From Actinomycetota bacterium (GTDB lineage: Bacteria > Actinomycetota > Thermoleophilia > Solirubrobacterales > Solirubrobacteraceae): a stretch of 64,000 nucleotides of DNA. Below are positions 50,450 to 59,147 of the stretch, in pieces; the first letter of the stretch is position 1, and every line of letters starts with the position of its first letter. Where the stretch lies: NCBI GenBank assembly GCA_005883215.1, contig VAYS01000012.1, positions 1 through 64,000 of the forward strand. The letters run 5' to 3'. Below the pieces are notes generated by a model. It was given only the letters and a program-made list of their open reading frames with translations. It was not told the origin of the DNA and made no database searches. A program made the translations under genes and the position numbers.

Positions 50450-51181
50450 GTGAACACGGCTGGAGTGCGTCTGCGCCAGGCGGTCATCGTCGCCGCCGAG
50501 CTTGAACCGGCGGTCGAGCGCCTGCGGGCCGAACTTGGTCTGGGCGACCCCTACGCCGATCCGGGCGTCGGGGCGTTCGGGCTGGTCAACGCGGTGATGC
50601 CTATCGGCGACTGCTTCATCGAGGTGATCTCCCCTGCGCAGGCGGACACGACGGCCGGACGCTACCTCGAGCGCCACGGGGGTGACGGCGGCTACATGGT
50701 CATCTTCCAGCTCGATGACCTGGCTGGCGCCCGGGAGCGCGCGGCGCGAATGGGTATCCGCACCGTGTGGCAGCTCGACCTGCCGGACATATCGGGCACG
50801 CACCTGCATCCGGCCGACACGCGCGGAGCGATCGTCTCGCTGGACCGCGCCGACCCACCGGGATCCTGGCGTTGGGCGGGACCCGAGTGGATCGGCCGCA
50901 CCGGATCGCGGGCGCCGGGAGAGCTGCTTTCGGTGGGAATCGCCGTCGCCGACCCGGGCGCCACGCGTGCCCGTTGGGCCGAGGTCCTGGGCCTCGGTGC
51001 TACGCCATCGGAACCGACTAGCGCGTCGCTTCGGCTCGACCGCTCTGAGATCCGCTTCCTGCCCGCCGATCCGTCTGCCGAGCGGCTGGTGGAGATCGGG
51101 GTTGCTGTCCCGGATGGGGTGCGGCGCGGTCGCGAGTCCGTCGAGGCTTGCGGTGTGCGCTTCCAGTTGAGCGCCGAATAG
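50450..51181 (+). CDS. VOC-family protein (glyoxalase_3-like)
   Basis: A 243-aa protein with paired VOC-like domains. Domain 1 (about 5-125) has LRQAVIVAAELEPAVERLRAELGL, a metal-type Glu in DCFIEVISP and GGDGGYMVIFQLDDL. Domain 2 (about 155-240) has LLSVGIAVADPGATRARWAEVLGL and a short C-terminal closing strand. The usual metal His at the start of domain 1 is replaced (RQAV), so a catalytic role is uncertain. It is divergent from the enoyl-CoA hydratase (64 bp). Confidence 0.8.
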   Translation: MNTAGVRLRQAVIVAAELEPAVERLRAELGLGDPYADPGVGAFGLVNAVMPIGDCFIEVISPAQADTTAGRYLERHGGDGGYMVIFQLDDLAGARERAARMGIRTVWQLDLPDISGTHLHPADTRGAIVSLDRADPPGSWRWAGPEWIGRTGSRAPGELLSVGIAVADPGATRARWAEVLGLGATPSEPTSASLRLDRSEIRFLPADPSAERLVEIGVAVPDGVRRGRESVEACGVRFQLSAE

Positions 51182-51208
51182 GCGGCCACTGCGAACGCGG
51201 GGGGAGCA

Positions 51209-51279
51209 AGCGGCGGACGGGAGTCGAACCCGCGTCATCGCCTTGGAAGGGCGAGGCTCTACCATTGAGCTACCGCCGC
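51209..51279 (-). tRNA. tRNA-Gly(TCC)
   Basis: A 71-nt cloverleaf on the minus strand. Acceptor GCGGCGG/CCGCCGC with discriminator T, D-arm AGCTCAATGGTAGAGC, anticodon loop CTTCCAA (anticodon TCC, reading GGA/GGG), T-arm GCGGGTTCGACTCCCGT. CCA is not encoded. Confidence 0.95.
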
Positions 51280-51400
51280 GCGTATGAGCCATCCGCGTGG
51301 AGCGGGGCTGGCGAAGGCGACAGTTTGGCAGCTTGCCTAGCCGCTTCAGCATCGACGCCTTGGCTTGCTCGGATTGCTCTTAGAATCGGGTGGAGCACCA

Positions 51401-51474
51401 CGGGGAGTGGCGCAGTCTGGTAGCGCACCCGGCTGGGGGCCGGGCGGTCGCAGGTTCAAATCCTGTCTCCCCGA
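51401..51474 (+). tRNA. tRNA-Pro(GGG)
   Basis: A 74-nt cloverleaf. Acceptor CGGGGAG/CTCCCCG with discriminator A, D-arm GGCGCAGTCTGGTAGCGC, anticodon stem ACCCGG/CCGGGC with loop CTGGGGG (anticodon GGG, reading CCC), T-arm GCAGGTTCAAATCCTGT. CCA is not encoded. Confidence 0.95.
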
Positions 51475-52126
51475 TCGAAACCGCAGGTTCAAAAATCCTG
51501 GGGTCGACGAGGCATAGGCGTGTCTCTCGCGTAGGAGTGCCTGGGACGTCCTCGGGTGCGGTGTCTGGGGACCGAAAGCCTCTGCCCCGGCGGCGGGCCA
51601 TCATGGAGACCCATCCGGCGCGGAGAGCGAGCACGAGCTCGTCGGCGCTCAACTCCAGCGTTTTGAGGGCTGCGACGAGACACCCTCGCGATCGAGCACC
51701 GGTTCAAACACCAACGGCGGCCCGGTGTCAGCCCATCCGTCGACCTCCGAGCAACGGCCGCTCGCCGTCCGGAGCGGACACGGGCGGACCGAGACTCTCG
51801 CGCTCGGATCTGTCGAGAACGACACTCGCTCCCCGCGAGCTGCGCGGCGCCCAGGCTGCCCCGGACTAAGAGCGCGCGGCTCCTGCAACGGACGACCAGG
51901 GCAGCGCCATGGCGCAGCGCCCTCGCAGCTCGTTGCGCGACGAGGAGCAACGCGGCCCTGCCCCCCATACGCGGAAGGAGGCGTCGCTCAGCGCGTGCCA
52001 TCGCTGCTGCTCGTCCGTCGCAGCGAGTGCTCCACGAACATCTTCAACGCCGTAGACGGCTCCCAGCCAAACCTAATGCCAAGCTATCTCATGTGAACCG
52101 GTCGGCCTCGGTCCGGCCGCAAGGGG
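51475..52126. other. gene-poor stretch after tRNA-Pro
   Basis: No credible protein gene is seen. All open frames are Arg/Ser-rich shadows without start support, and the longest begins inside the tRNA. Directly after the tRNA a partial copy of its T-arm occurs (51482-51500). This could be the scar of an integrated element or decayed sequence. Confidence 0.5.
51482..51500 (+). repeat. partial copy of the tRNA-Pro T-arm (att-like)
   Basis: CCGCAGGTTCAAAAATCCTG matches the tRNA-Pro T-arm at 51449-51465, apart from an insertion of AA in the loop. It lies 8 bp after the tRNA end. Duplicated tRNA 3' ends are the usual trace of site-specific integration, but the copy is short and imperfect. Confidence 0.45.
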
Positions 52127-52513
52127 TCAGCTTTCGCCGAGGCGCTTTGCGACCGACCCCTCGGCGAGCGCCGCCTCGCCATCGGGGGCTATTGAGTAGC
52201 TCTGCACGCCCGTGCCGACTCCAGAGGAGGTGGCCTTGAGCAGACCGGCGCCTGCCAGCCGTTGCAGGGCCACCGGGACGGAGTCGGCCAGCGGGCGCAA
52301 GCTGGGGTGCCTGGGATAGTCGGCCATCAGCCACTGGATGACCTGCATCGCAGCGGTGCCGGAGCGCCCCTTAGCCTTCGCGCCGTTGGGACCGAAGGCA
52401 GGCATCAGCTCGGCGGCGAGCTCGGCGGTCGACAGCGATGTGAGGCGCTCGACCTCGGCCTTGCCCTCCGCCTCTTCGGCAGCCTTCTTCTCCTTGTTTC
52501 CGAACAGCCCCAT
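52127..52513 (-). CDS. small hypothetical protein
   Basis: Unrecognised 128-aa soluble protein. The N-terminus MGLFGNKEKKAAEEAEGKAEVERL is highly charged and helical, the centre (ELAAELMPAFGPNGAKAKGRSGTAAMQVIQWLM) is mixed, and the C-terminal half (LADSVPVALQRLAGAGLLKATSSGV; SYSIAPDGEAALAEG) has the look of a small winged-helix-type fold. ATG 52513 follows TAACGT by 9 nt. It lies alone between the gene-poor stretch and the FG-GAP gene. Confidence 0.7.
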   Translation of the reverse strand: MGLFGNKEKKAAEEAEGKAEVERLTSLSTAELAAELMPAFGPNGAKAKGRSGTAAMQVIQWLMADYPRHPSLRPLADSVPVALQRLAGAGLLKATSSGVGTGVQSYSIAPDGEAALAEGSVAKRLGES

Positions 52514-52522
52514 GGCACGGCC

Positions 52523-52528
52523 ACGTTA
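52523..52528 (-). promoter_or_regulatory. -10 box (TAACGT)
   Basis: TAACGT on the minus strand ends 9 nt before ATG 52513. It is the same hexamer as upstream of the DUF354 operon. Confidence 0.5.
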
Positions 52529-52706
52529 GCGCGAACCAGTCGGCGAGCGGGGCGATAGCCCCGCACTCGCCTCGCCAGGGCGAGGAGAAGCGCTCGCCCA
52601 GCTCACTGCACAACCGCAAATGGACGACCAGCGGTCGTCTGGCCGGCCACCGCCCGGGCGCTCCTTTCGCTTGAAGGCCGACAGCGAGTAGGTGGCGTGC
52701 CGACGC

Positions 52707-54890
52707 TCAACGCGTATAGGTCTTAGACCACCTGACGACTGGTCCTCCCTGCCAGCTCCACAGCCGCCAGTAGAAGCGATAGCCGTCGGGTGCGCGCCAC
52801 TGCGTCACGAGCAGTACGTTGGCTCGGCGCTTTCCGCGAAAGCGCCCCACCATCTCCTGCGAGAGCGGCTCGGGCGCATGCGCCCGCAGCACGCGCCAGC
52901 CGGTGCGCCCACCCCAGGAGACCTCCCAGCGGCCGCCGTGGCTGCGCGCGATGTCGGTGCGGCCGTCGCCGTTGAAGTCCGCGAACACGAGCCCGCCCAG
53001 GCCCGCGGACATCGGGCGGCGGTTCAGCGGGCGGGGCTGCGTGCGTCCACCCCACGACACCCGCCACTGGCCCCCGCCGCCGGCGGTGAGGACGTCGGTG
53101 CGTCCGTCGCCGTTGAAGTCACCGAAGCGCAGCTGGCTCAGCGTCAGCCGCGAGTCCAGCAGCGCACGCCAGGCGCTGGCGGCCCCCGCCGAGTAGTACC
53201 AAGCCTTACCGTTGGTTCGGAAGATGTCCGTCTCCCGACCGCCGTCGAAGCTGGGCACGAAGGCGTACTGGGACATAGGGATGTTCGAGCCCGCCGGCCG
53301 GGGCCGGAACGGGCCGGTCCCGCCGGACGAGGAGAACCAGGTGTCTCCCACCTGGGTGAAGACGTCGGTGCGCCCGTCGCCGTTGAAGTCGCCCAGGCGC
53401 ACCTGGTCGAGCGTCCGGGTGGCCTGGTTCAGAAAGCGCCAGGGCGCGCGCCCGGTCCCCGAGTACCACCACCCGGCGCCGGTGGCCTGGAAGACGTCGG
53501 TCCGGCCGTCGCCGTCGAAATCGCCCACCGCCAGCTGGCCCCCGGTGTTGGTCCCGTAGCGGTTGGGCGACAGCGTGAGCTTGGACTGGTCGACCGACGG
53601 GTCGATCTTGACCGCCGCGCCTAGGTCGGGATGCGTGAGCACGTTGTCCGAGAACACGGCCCCGAGCCTCGGCGGGCCCCGAAGCTGGAACGCGCGGCGT
53701 GTGTCGCCCCCCACGCAGACGATGAAGCACGAAGCGCCGTAGTGCTGATCGCCGCGGATCGTGTTCCAGCGGATCTCCTCGTACTCGCCGCCCTGGCCCC
53801 CGTAGCCGCTGACGGTGCCGTGCATGTCGAAATGCTGGTTGAAGCTACCCTGGCACGGGAGCTGGTCGTAGAGCAGGAAGTTGCGGTCGGCGATGTAGCC
53901 GGTCTGGCCGACTCCGTCGCCGGCGACGGAGTGGCGGTTGTAGTCGAAGAGGTTGCCGTCGATGTAGGCGTAGGCCTTCGCCGAGGGCACGTAACCGCCG
54001 CCCACCCCGACGCCATAGCCGCCGCCGGCACACGACACCTGGTTGTGGACGTAGTTGCCGGTGATGCGGATGTGGTCGGCCGTGTCGCGGGTGTTGCCGG
54101 CGGCCGTCACGCCGATCCCGGTGTTGGGCCACCCCCAGACCTCGTTGTTGTCGACCACCACGCCGTCTACGAGCACGGGCTTGTTGTCGCCGACCGGATT
54201 GCCATCGGGACCGACGACGAAGTACTGCCCCCCGATCTCGATCCCCGAGCTGAAATCGCCGGGGACGCCCTTGGCGTCGGACACGTCGTCGCCTCGCAGC
54301 CGCAGCCCGGTCACGCGCGTGTGCGAGCCCAGGTCGAGCATGAACCGCTGCGCGATCTGGTGGTCGAGGAACAGCAACGCACCGTCGGCGGTCGCCGAGC
54401 GCCCACTCGCGAGCGTCACACCGTCGGGGATCCGAAGGACCGAACAGTGCTGCGCATCCGGCCCCCCGCGCGAGATCACGTCCGTCGGCGAAGGGCAGTC
54501 GGGCTCCATGGGCCTGACCATGGCCAGGTCGATGCGGGCGGAGTTCTCGATCCAGATGTAGCGCTTGGCGGCACACAGGGCGGCCACCAGCTGGTCGCCG
54601 GTGCTCACCCGCGCGTCGGGCGTGGCCGCCGGCGCAGCCGCCATCGGCGGGCTGCCCAGCGGAGCGCCGGCGCCCGGGGCGGGTACGGCCCGGGACGGGG
54701 CCGCGGTCGGCGGCGGACAGCCGGGCGCAACGCTGGTGCCGGCTCCCCCGGCGCCTGCCGCGGCGGCGTGCGCGCCGGGCGCGCACAGCGCACTCACGGC
54801 GCAGACCCACACAAGCACCGCCGGGCGCCCACGGCCCGCCGACCACCTAGCGTCCGAATCCGGCCTCGGCCGGCCACGACACCCAAACAC
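52707..54890 (-). CDS. secreted right-handed beta-helix protein with FG-GAP/VCBS repeats
   Basis: A 727-aa exported protein. The signal peptide (about 20-43) is followed by a Pro/Ala linker, a parallel beta-helix (about 95-430; pectate-lyase-like NNEVWGWPNTGIGVTAAGN, ITGNYVHNQV, DGNLFDYNRHSV) and at least five FG-GAP-type repeats (about 440-727), each holding the Ca2+-binding loop D-x-(D/N)-G-D-G-R-T-D (DFDGDGRTDVF, DFNGDGRTDVF, DFNGDGRTDVL, DFNGDGRTDIA). It is probably a surface adhesin or polysaccharide-degrading enzyme. GTG 54890 is 8 nt after GGAGG, whereas an out-of-frame ATG at 54895 stops after 33 codons. Confidence 0.9.
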   Translation of the reverse strand: MFGCRGRPRPDSDARWSAGRGRPAVLVWVCAVSALCAPGAHAAAAGAGGAGTSVAPGCPPPTAAPSRAVPAPGAGAPLGSPPMAAAPAATPDARVSTGDQLVAALCAAKRYIWIENSARIDLAMVRPMEPDCPSPTDVISRGGPDAQHCSVLRIPDGVTLASGRSATADGALLFLDHQIAQRFMLDLGSHTRVTGLRLRGDDVSDAKGVPGDFSSGIEIGGQYFVVGPDGNPVGDNKPVLVDGVVVDNNEVWGWPNTGIGVTAAGNTRDTADHIRITGNYVHNQVSCAGGGYGVGVGGGYVPSAKAYAYIDGNLFDYNRHSVAGDGVGQTGYIADRNFLLYDQLPCQGSFNQHFDMHGTVSGYGGQGGEYEEIRWNTIRGDQHYGASCFIVCVGGDTRRAFQLRGPPRLGAVFSDNVLTHPDLGAAVKIDPSVDQSKLTLSPNRYGTNTGGQLAVGDFDGDGRTDVFQATGAGWWYSGTGRAPWRFLNQATRTLDQVRLGDFNGDGRTDVFTQVGDTWFSSSGGTGPFRPRPAGSNIPMSQYAFVPSFDGGRETDIFRTNGKAWYYSAGAASAWRALLDSRLTLSQLRFGDFNGDGRTDVLTAGGGGQWRVSWGGRTQPRPLNRRPMSAGLGGLVFADFNGDGRTDIARSHGGRWEVSWGGRTGWRVLRAHAPEPLSQEMVGRFRGKRRANVLLVTQWRAPDGYRFYWRLWSWQGGPVVRWSKTYTR

Positions 54891-54895
54891 CGCAT

Positions 54896-55244
54896 GAACC
54901 TCCGTGTCGGACGGACTCTCTCAGGGGCCTCCATCCGTGTCAATCGCCGAGCGCTCCAAGGTTCGAAACATCGAGCCGCGATGGCACACGACCGCCTTCG
55001 CCCATTCCCCGCTCACCTCTCCTCCATCCCGTCTGTCCGTGACTCGCGAAGCGACCACGCGGGCGAAGGCCAATCGTCCGGCTAGTCCTCCCAGCGCCGA
55101 GTCGGCTGGTCGACCTTGCCGGCCGACTTATTTCAAATTCCCTGGGAGGACGGCGCCCTACGCCAGGGCGAACGGCGTGCGGCGCGAGGCGGCTTGCCCC
55201 GCGGTTGCCGCCCAGCCGACACAAGGCGACGCGCGTAGGAGACA
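54896..55244. other. intergenic stretch with one promoter
   Basis: About 350 bp between two minus-strand genes. Apart from the promoter at 54915-54943 I see no gene, structured RNA or repeat. A short AT-richer patch lies around 55130-55141. Confidence 0.5.
54915..54943 (-). promoter_or_regulatory. sigma-70-type promoter for the FG-GAP gene
   Basis: On the minus strand a perfect -35 TTGACA (54943-54938) is followed 17 nt later by GAGAGT (54920-54915), a weak -10. The transcript would have a leader of about 18 nt containing GGAGG. This is the only perfect -35 noticed in the window. Confidence 0.6.
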
Positions 55245-56039
55245 TCAAAACAGCCGCCGGATTGCGCGGGCGAATCGCTGGGCGGCTAGGCCCGACAACG
55301 GCCCGGCCGCAAGCTCGACCACGAACGACACGGTTCCGGGGAAGCGATGGTTCTGCCAGTTTGAGACGGTCCCGCTGGGCCAACGGATGCGGCGAAAGTG
55401 CGCCCCGGCAAGTCGCGCAAAGCGCCGCGCGACGGGGATGCTCTGACCCCAGGCGCGCACTACGTCCTGGGGCTGGTGAAACCAGATCGACACGCTCGGG
55501 CGCAGTCGCTCGACCGCCCGCACCGCAAGGCGGCTCTCGCGCTCAGACAGCGGACGCGGTCCCGAGTACTGCGGATCGCCTTGCTGGCCGATCGGTCGCC
55601 ACTGCGATGGGAAGTTGCGGTTCAGATCGACCCCGCGCGCGTTGCCTCGGACGCCCAGCGCGTGCCCGTCGGGATTGAGGCTCGGGATTAGCCACAGCTG
55701 ACCGCGGTTCGGGGGCGGCCCCGACAGCAGCCGGTCGATGACACCGAGCCCCGCGCACTCGGTGCCATGGATGCAGCCCACCACCAGCACGACGCTGCCT
55801 GACCGGCCGCTGCCGCGCTCGACCAGCCAGATCGGACGGCCGCGCGTGGAGCGACCGAGCAACAACCGCCGCCGCACGGCGCCGCTGGCAGGTGAAGCGC
55901 CGCTTGATGCGCCCACCGGGCCCGGCGAGCCCTTTGACCCGCCCGACCGGGCCCCGCTACCGCAGCTTGCGAGACAGACCAGCGTGAGCATCGCCACGGA
56001 GGTCACAAGGGCGACCCCGACGGTCGACTGCGTCCCCAT
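55245..56039 (-). CDS. MpaA-like zinc carboxypeptidase/amidase lipoprotein (M14)
   Basis: A 264-aa lipoprotein with lipobox LASC at about residue 25. The M14 domain has the zinc motif HGTE (VVGCIHGTECAG), the NPDG segment SLNPDGHALG and the substrate Arg segment NARGVDLNRNFP. WFHQPQ gives the third zinc ligand His and the catalytic Glu is in FVVELAAG. This pattern matches murein-peptide amidase MpaA-type enzymes that cleave gamma-D-Glu-meso-DAP bonds. Its export points to cell-wall turnover outside the membrane (inference). ATG 56039 is chosen by the lipoprotein signal. Confidence 0.9.
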   Translation of the reverse strand: MGTQSTVGVALVTSVAMLTLVCLASCGSGARSGGSKGSPGPVGASSGASPASGAVRRRLLLGRSTRGRPIWLVERGSGRSGSVVLVVGCIHGTECAGLGVIDRLLSGPPPNRGQLWLIPSLNPDGHALGVRGNARGVDLNRNFPSQWRPIGQQGDPQYSGPRPLSERESRLAVRAVERLRPSVSIWFHQPQDVVRAWGQSIPVARRFARLAGAHFRRIRWPSGTVSNWQNHRFPGTVSFVVELAAGPLSGLAAQRFARAIRRLF

Positions 56040-56185
56040 CCACCGGTGAGAGAACTGGGCCACCGAACCGCCCGCAAGCTTCACCCCGCGAGCGTACGGG
56101 AGAGACGCCGGGTCGGGCCGCGGAGCGCGCGGACCAATCACCCAGGGGTGAGCGTGACGATGGGGTCAGCCGTTAGCGCAGCGGC

Positions 56186-57157
56186 CTAGTTGTGAGCCCG
56201 GTCGCCTAGAAGCTCCTCAACGCTGATCCGGAACGCCGCTCGATAGGACTCTCCTGGCGAAGCGACGATGAGCTCCGGGCCGCCGGCCAGCAGCGCGTTG
56301 GTCGGCGCCGTCATCGGCTCCGGGCAGGCGAAGGCTTGGTCGGCGGGCGCATAGAACTGGGCGTAGCCGTAGCCCTGGCAGAACTCGGCGACGATCTGGC
56401 GTCTGGGGCCCGCGATCACGAAGCGCCGCGGGGGCCTGAGGTCGGCGAAGCCGTCGTCCCACGACCCATCACCCAGGCGGATCGCGCTGCCATCGAAGGC
56501 CTCACTCTCACCGGTGGGAATCATGTGCGCGTCGAGCTCCAGACGCGTCGTGGCCGGGATGCTGATCACACACCGCTCGCGCTCATCGTCGGGCAGGCGC
56601 AGGTAGGGGTGATAGCCGAAGCTCACCGGGGTGGGTACGTCTCCGGTGGGCGTCACCGTGGTGGCGATCGTCGCGTCTCGATCGGTGACCCTCACCCGGC
56701 AGGAGAGGTGGTGCGGGTAGGGGAAGACCTCCAGGAGCTCGGCCCGCTCCCAGGCGAGGCGGGCGGCGAGCCGCACGCCCCCGTCCTGATGGCCCGCCTC
56801 CTCGACCGTAAACGGCAACGCGCTCGGGATCACGCCGTGTATGGGAAGGCCCTTGCCGTCGCCTCGTAGCAGGCGCGAGTCGCGCGAGAGCTGCACCTGA
56901 CGACCCGCTGCGGAGTAGCCCCAACCGGCCAGCCGGTTGGCCCAGGGATACAGCAGCGGAATACCCATGGTGGCGCCGCGCTCGGCATAAGCCGTCAACC
57001 CGCGACGGCGATCGAGCAGCTCGTGGCCGCGGTATCGCAGCGACACGCCGACGAGTGCGGCGTCGGGGACGAGGCTGATGGTCAGGTCCCCGCCGGGGGA
57101 GGCCAGTTCGATCGTCGGGTAACCCTCGGCGACGCCCTCGATGACGTGACCGCCCAT
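56186..57157 (-). CDS. aldose 1-epimerase-like protein
   Basis: A 323-aa GalM-fold mutarotase. Typical strands are IELASPGGDLTISLVPDAAL, GIPLLYPWANRLAGW and the active-site His in FGYHPYLRLPDDE. The catalytic base Glu is in CPEPMTAPTNAL near residue 276. The fold and both catalytic residues are intact, so it is likely an active mutarotase acting on a free sugar in the cytosol. It is divergent from the acyl-CoA synthetase gene and alone on its strand. Confidence 0.9.
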   Translation of the reverse strand: MGGHVIEGVAEGYPTIELASPGGDLTISLVPDAALVGVSLRYRGHELLDRRRGLTAYAERGATMGIPLLYPWANRLAGWGYSAAGRQVQLSRDSRLLRGDGKGLPIHGVIPSALPFTVEEAGHQDGGVRLAARLAWERAELLEVFPYPHHLSCRVRVTDRDATIATTVTPTGDVPTPVSFGYHPYLRLPDDERERCVISIPATTRLELDAHMIPTGESEAFDGSAIRLGDGSWDDGFADLRPPRRFVIAGPRRQIVAEFCQGYGYAQFYAPADQAFACPEPMTAPTNALLAGGPELIVASPGESYRAAFRISVEELLGDRAHN

Positions 57158-57253
57158 GCCGACAGCGTGCCCTATGCGGCCGGTGGGCGCCGGACGACCG
57201 GCTGCTCAGGGCGGAGAGCCCAGCAAATCGTCGCGCCTTCGGGCCGGCGGGGT

Positions 57254-57259
57254 TAGGGT
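57254..57259 (+). promoter_or_regulatory. -10 box (TAGGGT)
   Basis: TAGGGT ends 9 nt before the ATG at 57269 that opens the coupled mini-ORF. Confidence 0.45.
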
Positions 57260-57268
57260 TGGGTTCCC

Positions 57269-57319
57269 ATGAGACGGCGGGCGCCAAATCGGGCGCGCCC
57301 CGGCGAGGTGAGCCGGTGA
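57269..57319 (+). CDS. 16-codon leaderless mini-ORF coupled to the acyl-CoA synthetase
   Basis: MRRRAPNRARPGEVSR begins 9 nt after a TAGGGT box, contains a GAGGTG Shine-Dalgarno-like sequence inside its coding part, and its TGA overlaps the GTG of the synthetase (GTGA). The arrangement mirrors that at 22844. The Arg content (7 of 16) could let Arg or Pro availability tune translation (speculation). Confidence 0.4.
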   Translation: MRRRAPNRARPGEVSR

Positions 57320-59139
57320 GCGGCGATCCCCTGGCCGTCGCCAGCCTGTGCGAGGCGTTTCAGCGCACCGCGGCGAGGCGGCCTCACTCCCCGGCACTCA
57401 GGACGCTGGGCGGCGACGTGGAGCTCACCTGGGGCGACTACGCCGACCGTGTGCGGCGCATCGCCACAGGCCTGGCGTCGCTTGGCGTCGGCCGGAGCGA
57501 CACGGTGGCGCTGATGATGGTCAACTGCCCCGAGTTTCACGTCTGTGACACCGCCGCGCTGCACGTGGGGGCGGTTCCGTTCTCGGTCTACAACACCTCG
57601 CCGGCGGACCAGATCGCCCAGCTGTTCGCCAACGCCGCCAACCGAGTGGTGATCTGCGAGCGCCAGTTCCTGGAGCGAGTCATGCAGGCGGTGGCGAACA
57701 CGGGGGTCGAGCACGTGTTGTGCGTCGACGGCGCCGCCGACGGGGCGACGCCGCTGGGCGACCTCGAGCGCGTTGAGGAAAGCGGCTTCGACTTCGAGGC
57801 GGCATGGCGAGCGGTGCGCCCGGACGACCTGCTCACGCTGATCTATACCTCGGGCACGACCGGACCCCCCAAGGGGGTCGAGATCACGCACGCCAACATG
57901 CTGGCCGAGCTGCGCGCCACGCAGTCCGTCCTGCCCGTCCAGCCCGGCGATCGCATGATCAGCCACCTACCGGCGGCCCACATCGCCGATCGCTGGGGGT
58001 CGCACTACCAGGGGATGACCTTCGGCACCCAGCTGACGTGCGTGGCCGACCCCCGAGCGGTGGCCGCCGCCCTGCCCCAGGTCCGGCCCACGGTCTGGGG
58101 CGCCGTGCCCCGCGTCTGGGAGAAGATCCACGCCGCGGTGCAGGCTCGGGTCAAGACCGAGCCCGACCCCGAGCGCGCCCGCGCCCTGGGGTGGGCGATC
58201 GAGGCCGGCGCGCGCAAGGTCAGGGCCGAGCAGGCCGCGCTGACCGGCTCAGGCCCCGCCCCCGACGCCGACCTGTTGGCCGAGTACGCGCGCGCCGATG
58301 AATTGGTGCTGGGCCCGATGCGCGAGCAGCTCGGGCTCGACGCGGTGCGGGTCGCGGTCTCGGGCGCCGCGCCCACCCCCGTCGCCCTGCTCGAGTTCTT
58401 CGCCGCGCTGGGAATCGAGATCTGCGAGCTGTGGGGCATGTCGGAGACCTCCTGCTGCGCCACGATCAACCCGCCGGAGAAGATCAAGATCGGCACCGTC
58501 GGCCCCGCCGTCCCCGGCCTCGAGCTGCGGCTGGACGTCGACGGCGAGCTGCTGTGCCGCGGCCCGCTGATCATGCGCGGCTACCGGGGGGAGCCGGCCA
58601 AGACGGCCGAGGCCATCGACGCCGACGGCTGGCTGCACACCGGCGACATCGCCGCCATCGACAGCGAGGGCTACGTGACGATCGTCGACCGCAAGAAGGA
58701 GCTGATCATCAATGCGGCGGGAAAGAACATGTCCCCGGCCAACATCGAGGCCAAGCTGAAGTCCTCGAGCCCCCTGATCGGTCAGGCCGTCGCCGTCGGT
58801 GACGGCCGCCCCTACAACGTCGCGCTGCTGGTGCTCGACCCCGACGCCGCCACCGCCTTTGCCGCCGAGCACCAGCTCCACGACGCCGCGCTGGCCGCCT
58901 TGGCCCAGGACGAACGCGTGCGCGCCGCCGTCAAGGCCGGCGTCGGCGCCGCCAACGAGCAGCTGTCGCGCGTCGAGCAGATCAAGCGCTTTGAGATCCT
59001 CGCGGTGGACTGGGAGCCCGGGGGCGACGAGCTGACCCCGACGATGAAGCTCAAGCGCAAGCCGATCGCCATGAAGTACGCCGCCGAGATCGACACCCTC
59101 TACGCCGAGCGCGCGCCGCGGGCGGCGACCGCCGCCTAG
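57316..59139 (+). CDS. long-chain acyl-CoA synthetase (AMP-forming)
   Basis: A 607-aa ANL-superfamily enzyme activating fatty acids to acyl-CoA through acyl-AMP. The P-loop TSGTTGPPKGVE is near residue 180, and SHLPAAHIADR, the A5 segment ELWGMSETS and the hinge DRKKELIINAAGKNMSP follow. GTG 57316 has GAGGTG 5-6 nt upstream and overlaps the mini-ORF stop. It is convergent with an acyl-CoA dehydrogenase, so the region serves fatty-acid activation and oxidation. Confidence 0.93.
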   Translation: MSGDPLAVASLCEAFQRTAARRPHSPALRTLGGDVELTWGDYADRVRRIATGLASLGVGRSDTVALMMVNCPEFHVCDTAALHVGAVPFSVYNTSPADQIAQLFANAANRVVICERQFLERVMQAVANTGVEHVLCVDGAADGATPLGDLERVEESGFDFEAAWRAVRPDDLLTLIYTSGTTGPPKGVEITHANMLAELRATQSVLPVQPGDRMISHLPAAHIADRWGSHYQGMTFGTQLTCVADPRAVAAALPQVRPTVWGAVPRVWEKIHAAVQARVKTEPDPERARALGWAIEAGARKVRAEQAALTGSGPAPDADLLAEYARADELVLGPMREQLGLDAVRVAVSGAAPTPVALLEFFAALGIEICELWGMSETSCCATINPPEKIKIGTVGPAVPGLELRLDVDGELLCRGPLIMRGYRGEPAKTAEAIDADGWLHTGDIAAIDSEGYVTIVDRKKELIINAAGKNMSPANIEAKLKSSSPLIGQAVAVGDGRPYNVALLVLDPDAATAFAAEHQLHDAALAALAQDERVRAAVKAGVGAANEQLSRVEQIKRFEILAVDWEPGGDELTPTMKLKRKPIAMKYAAEIDTLYAERAPRAATAA

Positions 59140-59147
59140 GCCTAGGC
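59134..59147. repeat. palindrome carrying both stop codons of convergent genes
   Basis: GCCTAGGCCTAGGC is a perfect 14-bp palindrome. It contains the TAG of the synthetase on the plus strand and the TAG of the acyl-CoA dehydrogenase on the minus strand, only 2 bp apart. Confidence 0.6.

Noticed and set aside
51390-51869. 159-aa plus-strand ORF starting MEHHGEWRSLVAHPAGGRAV
   Set aside because: It translates through tRNA-Pro. The SLVAHPAGGRAVAGSNPVSPI signature is the known artefact of reading a tRNA as protein.
51649-51888. 79-aa minus-strand ORF in the gene-poor region
   Set aside because: Polar, Ser/Pro/Arg-rich, no start signal, no recognised fold. It was not strong enough to call.
54794-54895. 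33-codon ORF at ATG 54895 close to GGAGG
   Set aside because: It is out of frame and shadow-like. GTG 54890, at a better spacing, opens a full signal peptide and the FG-GAP protein.
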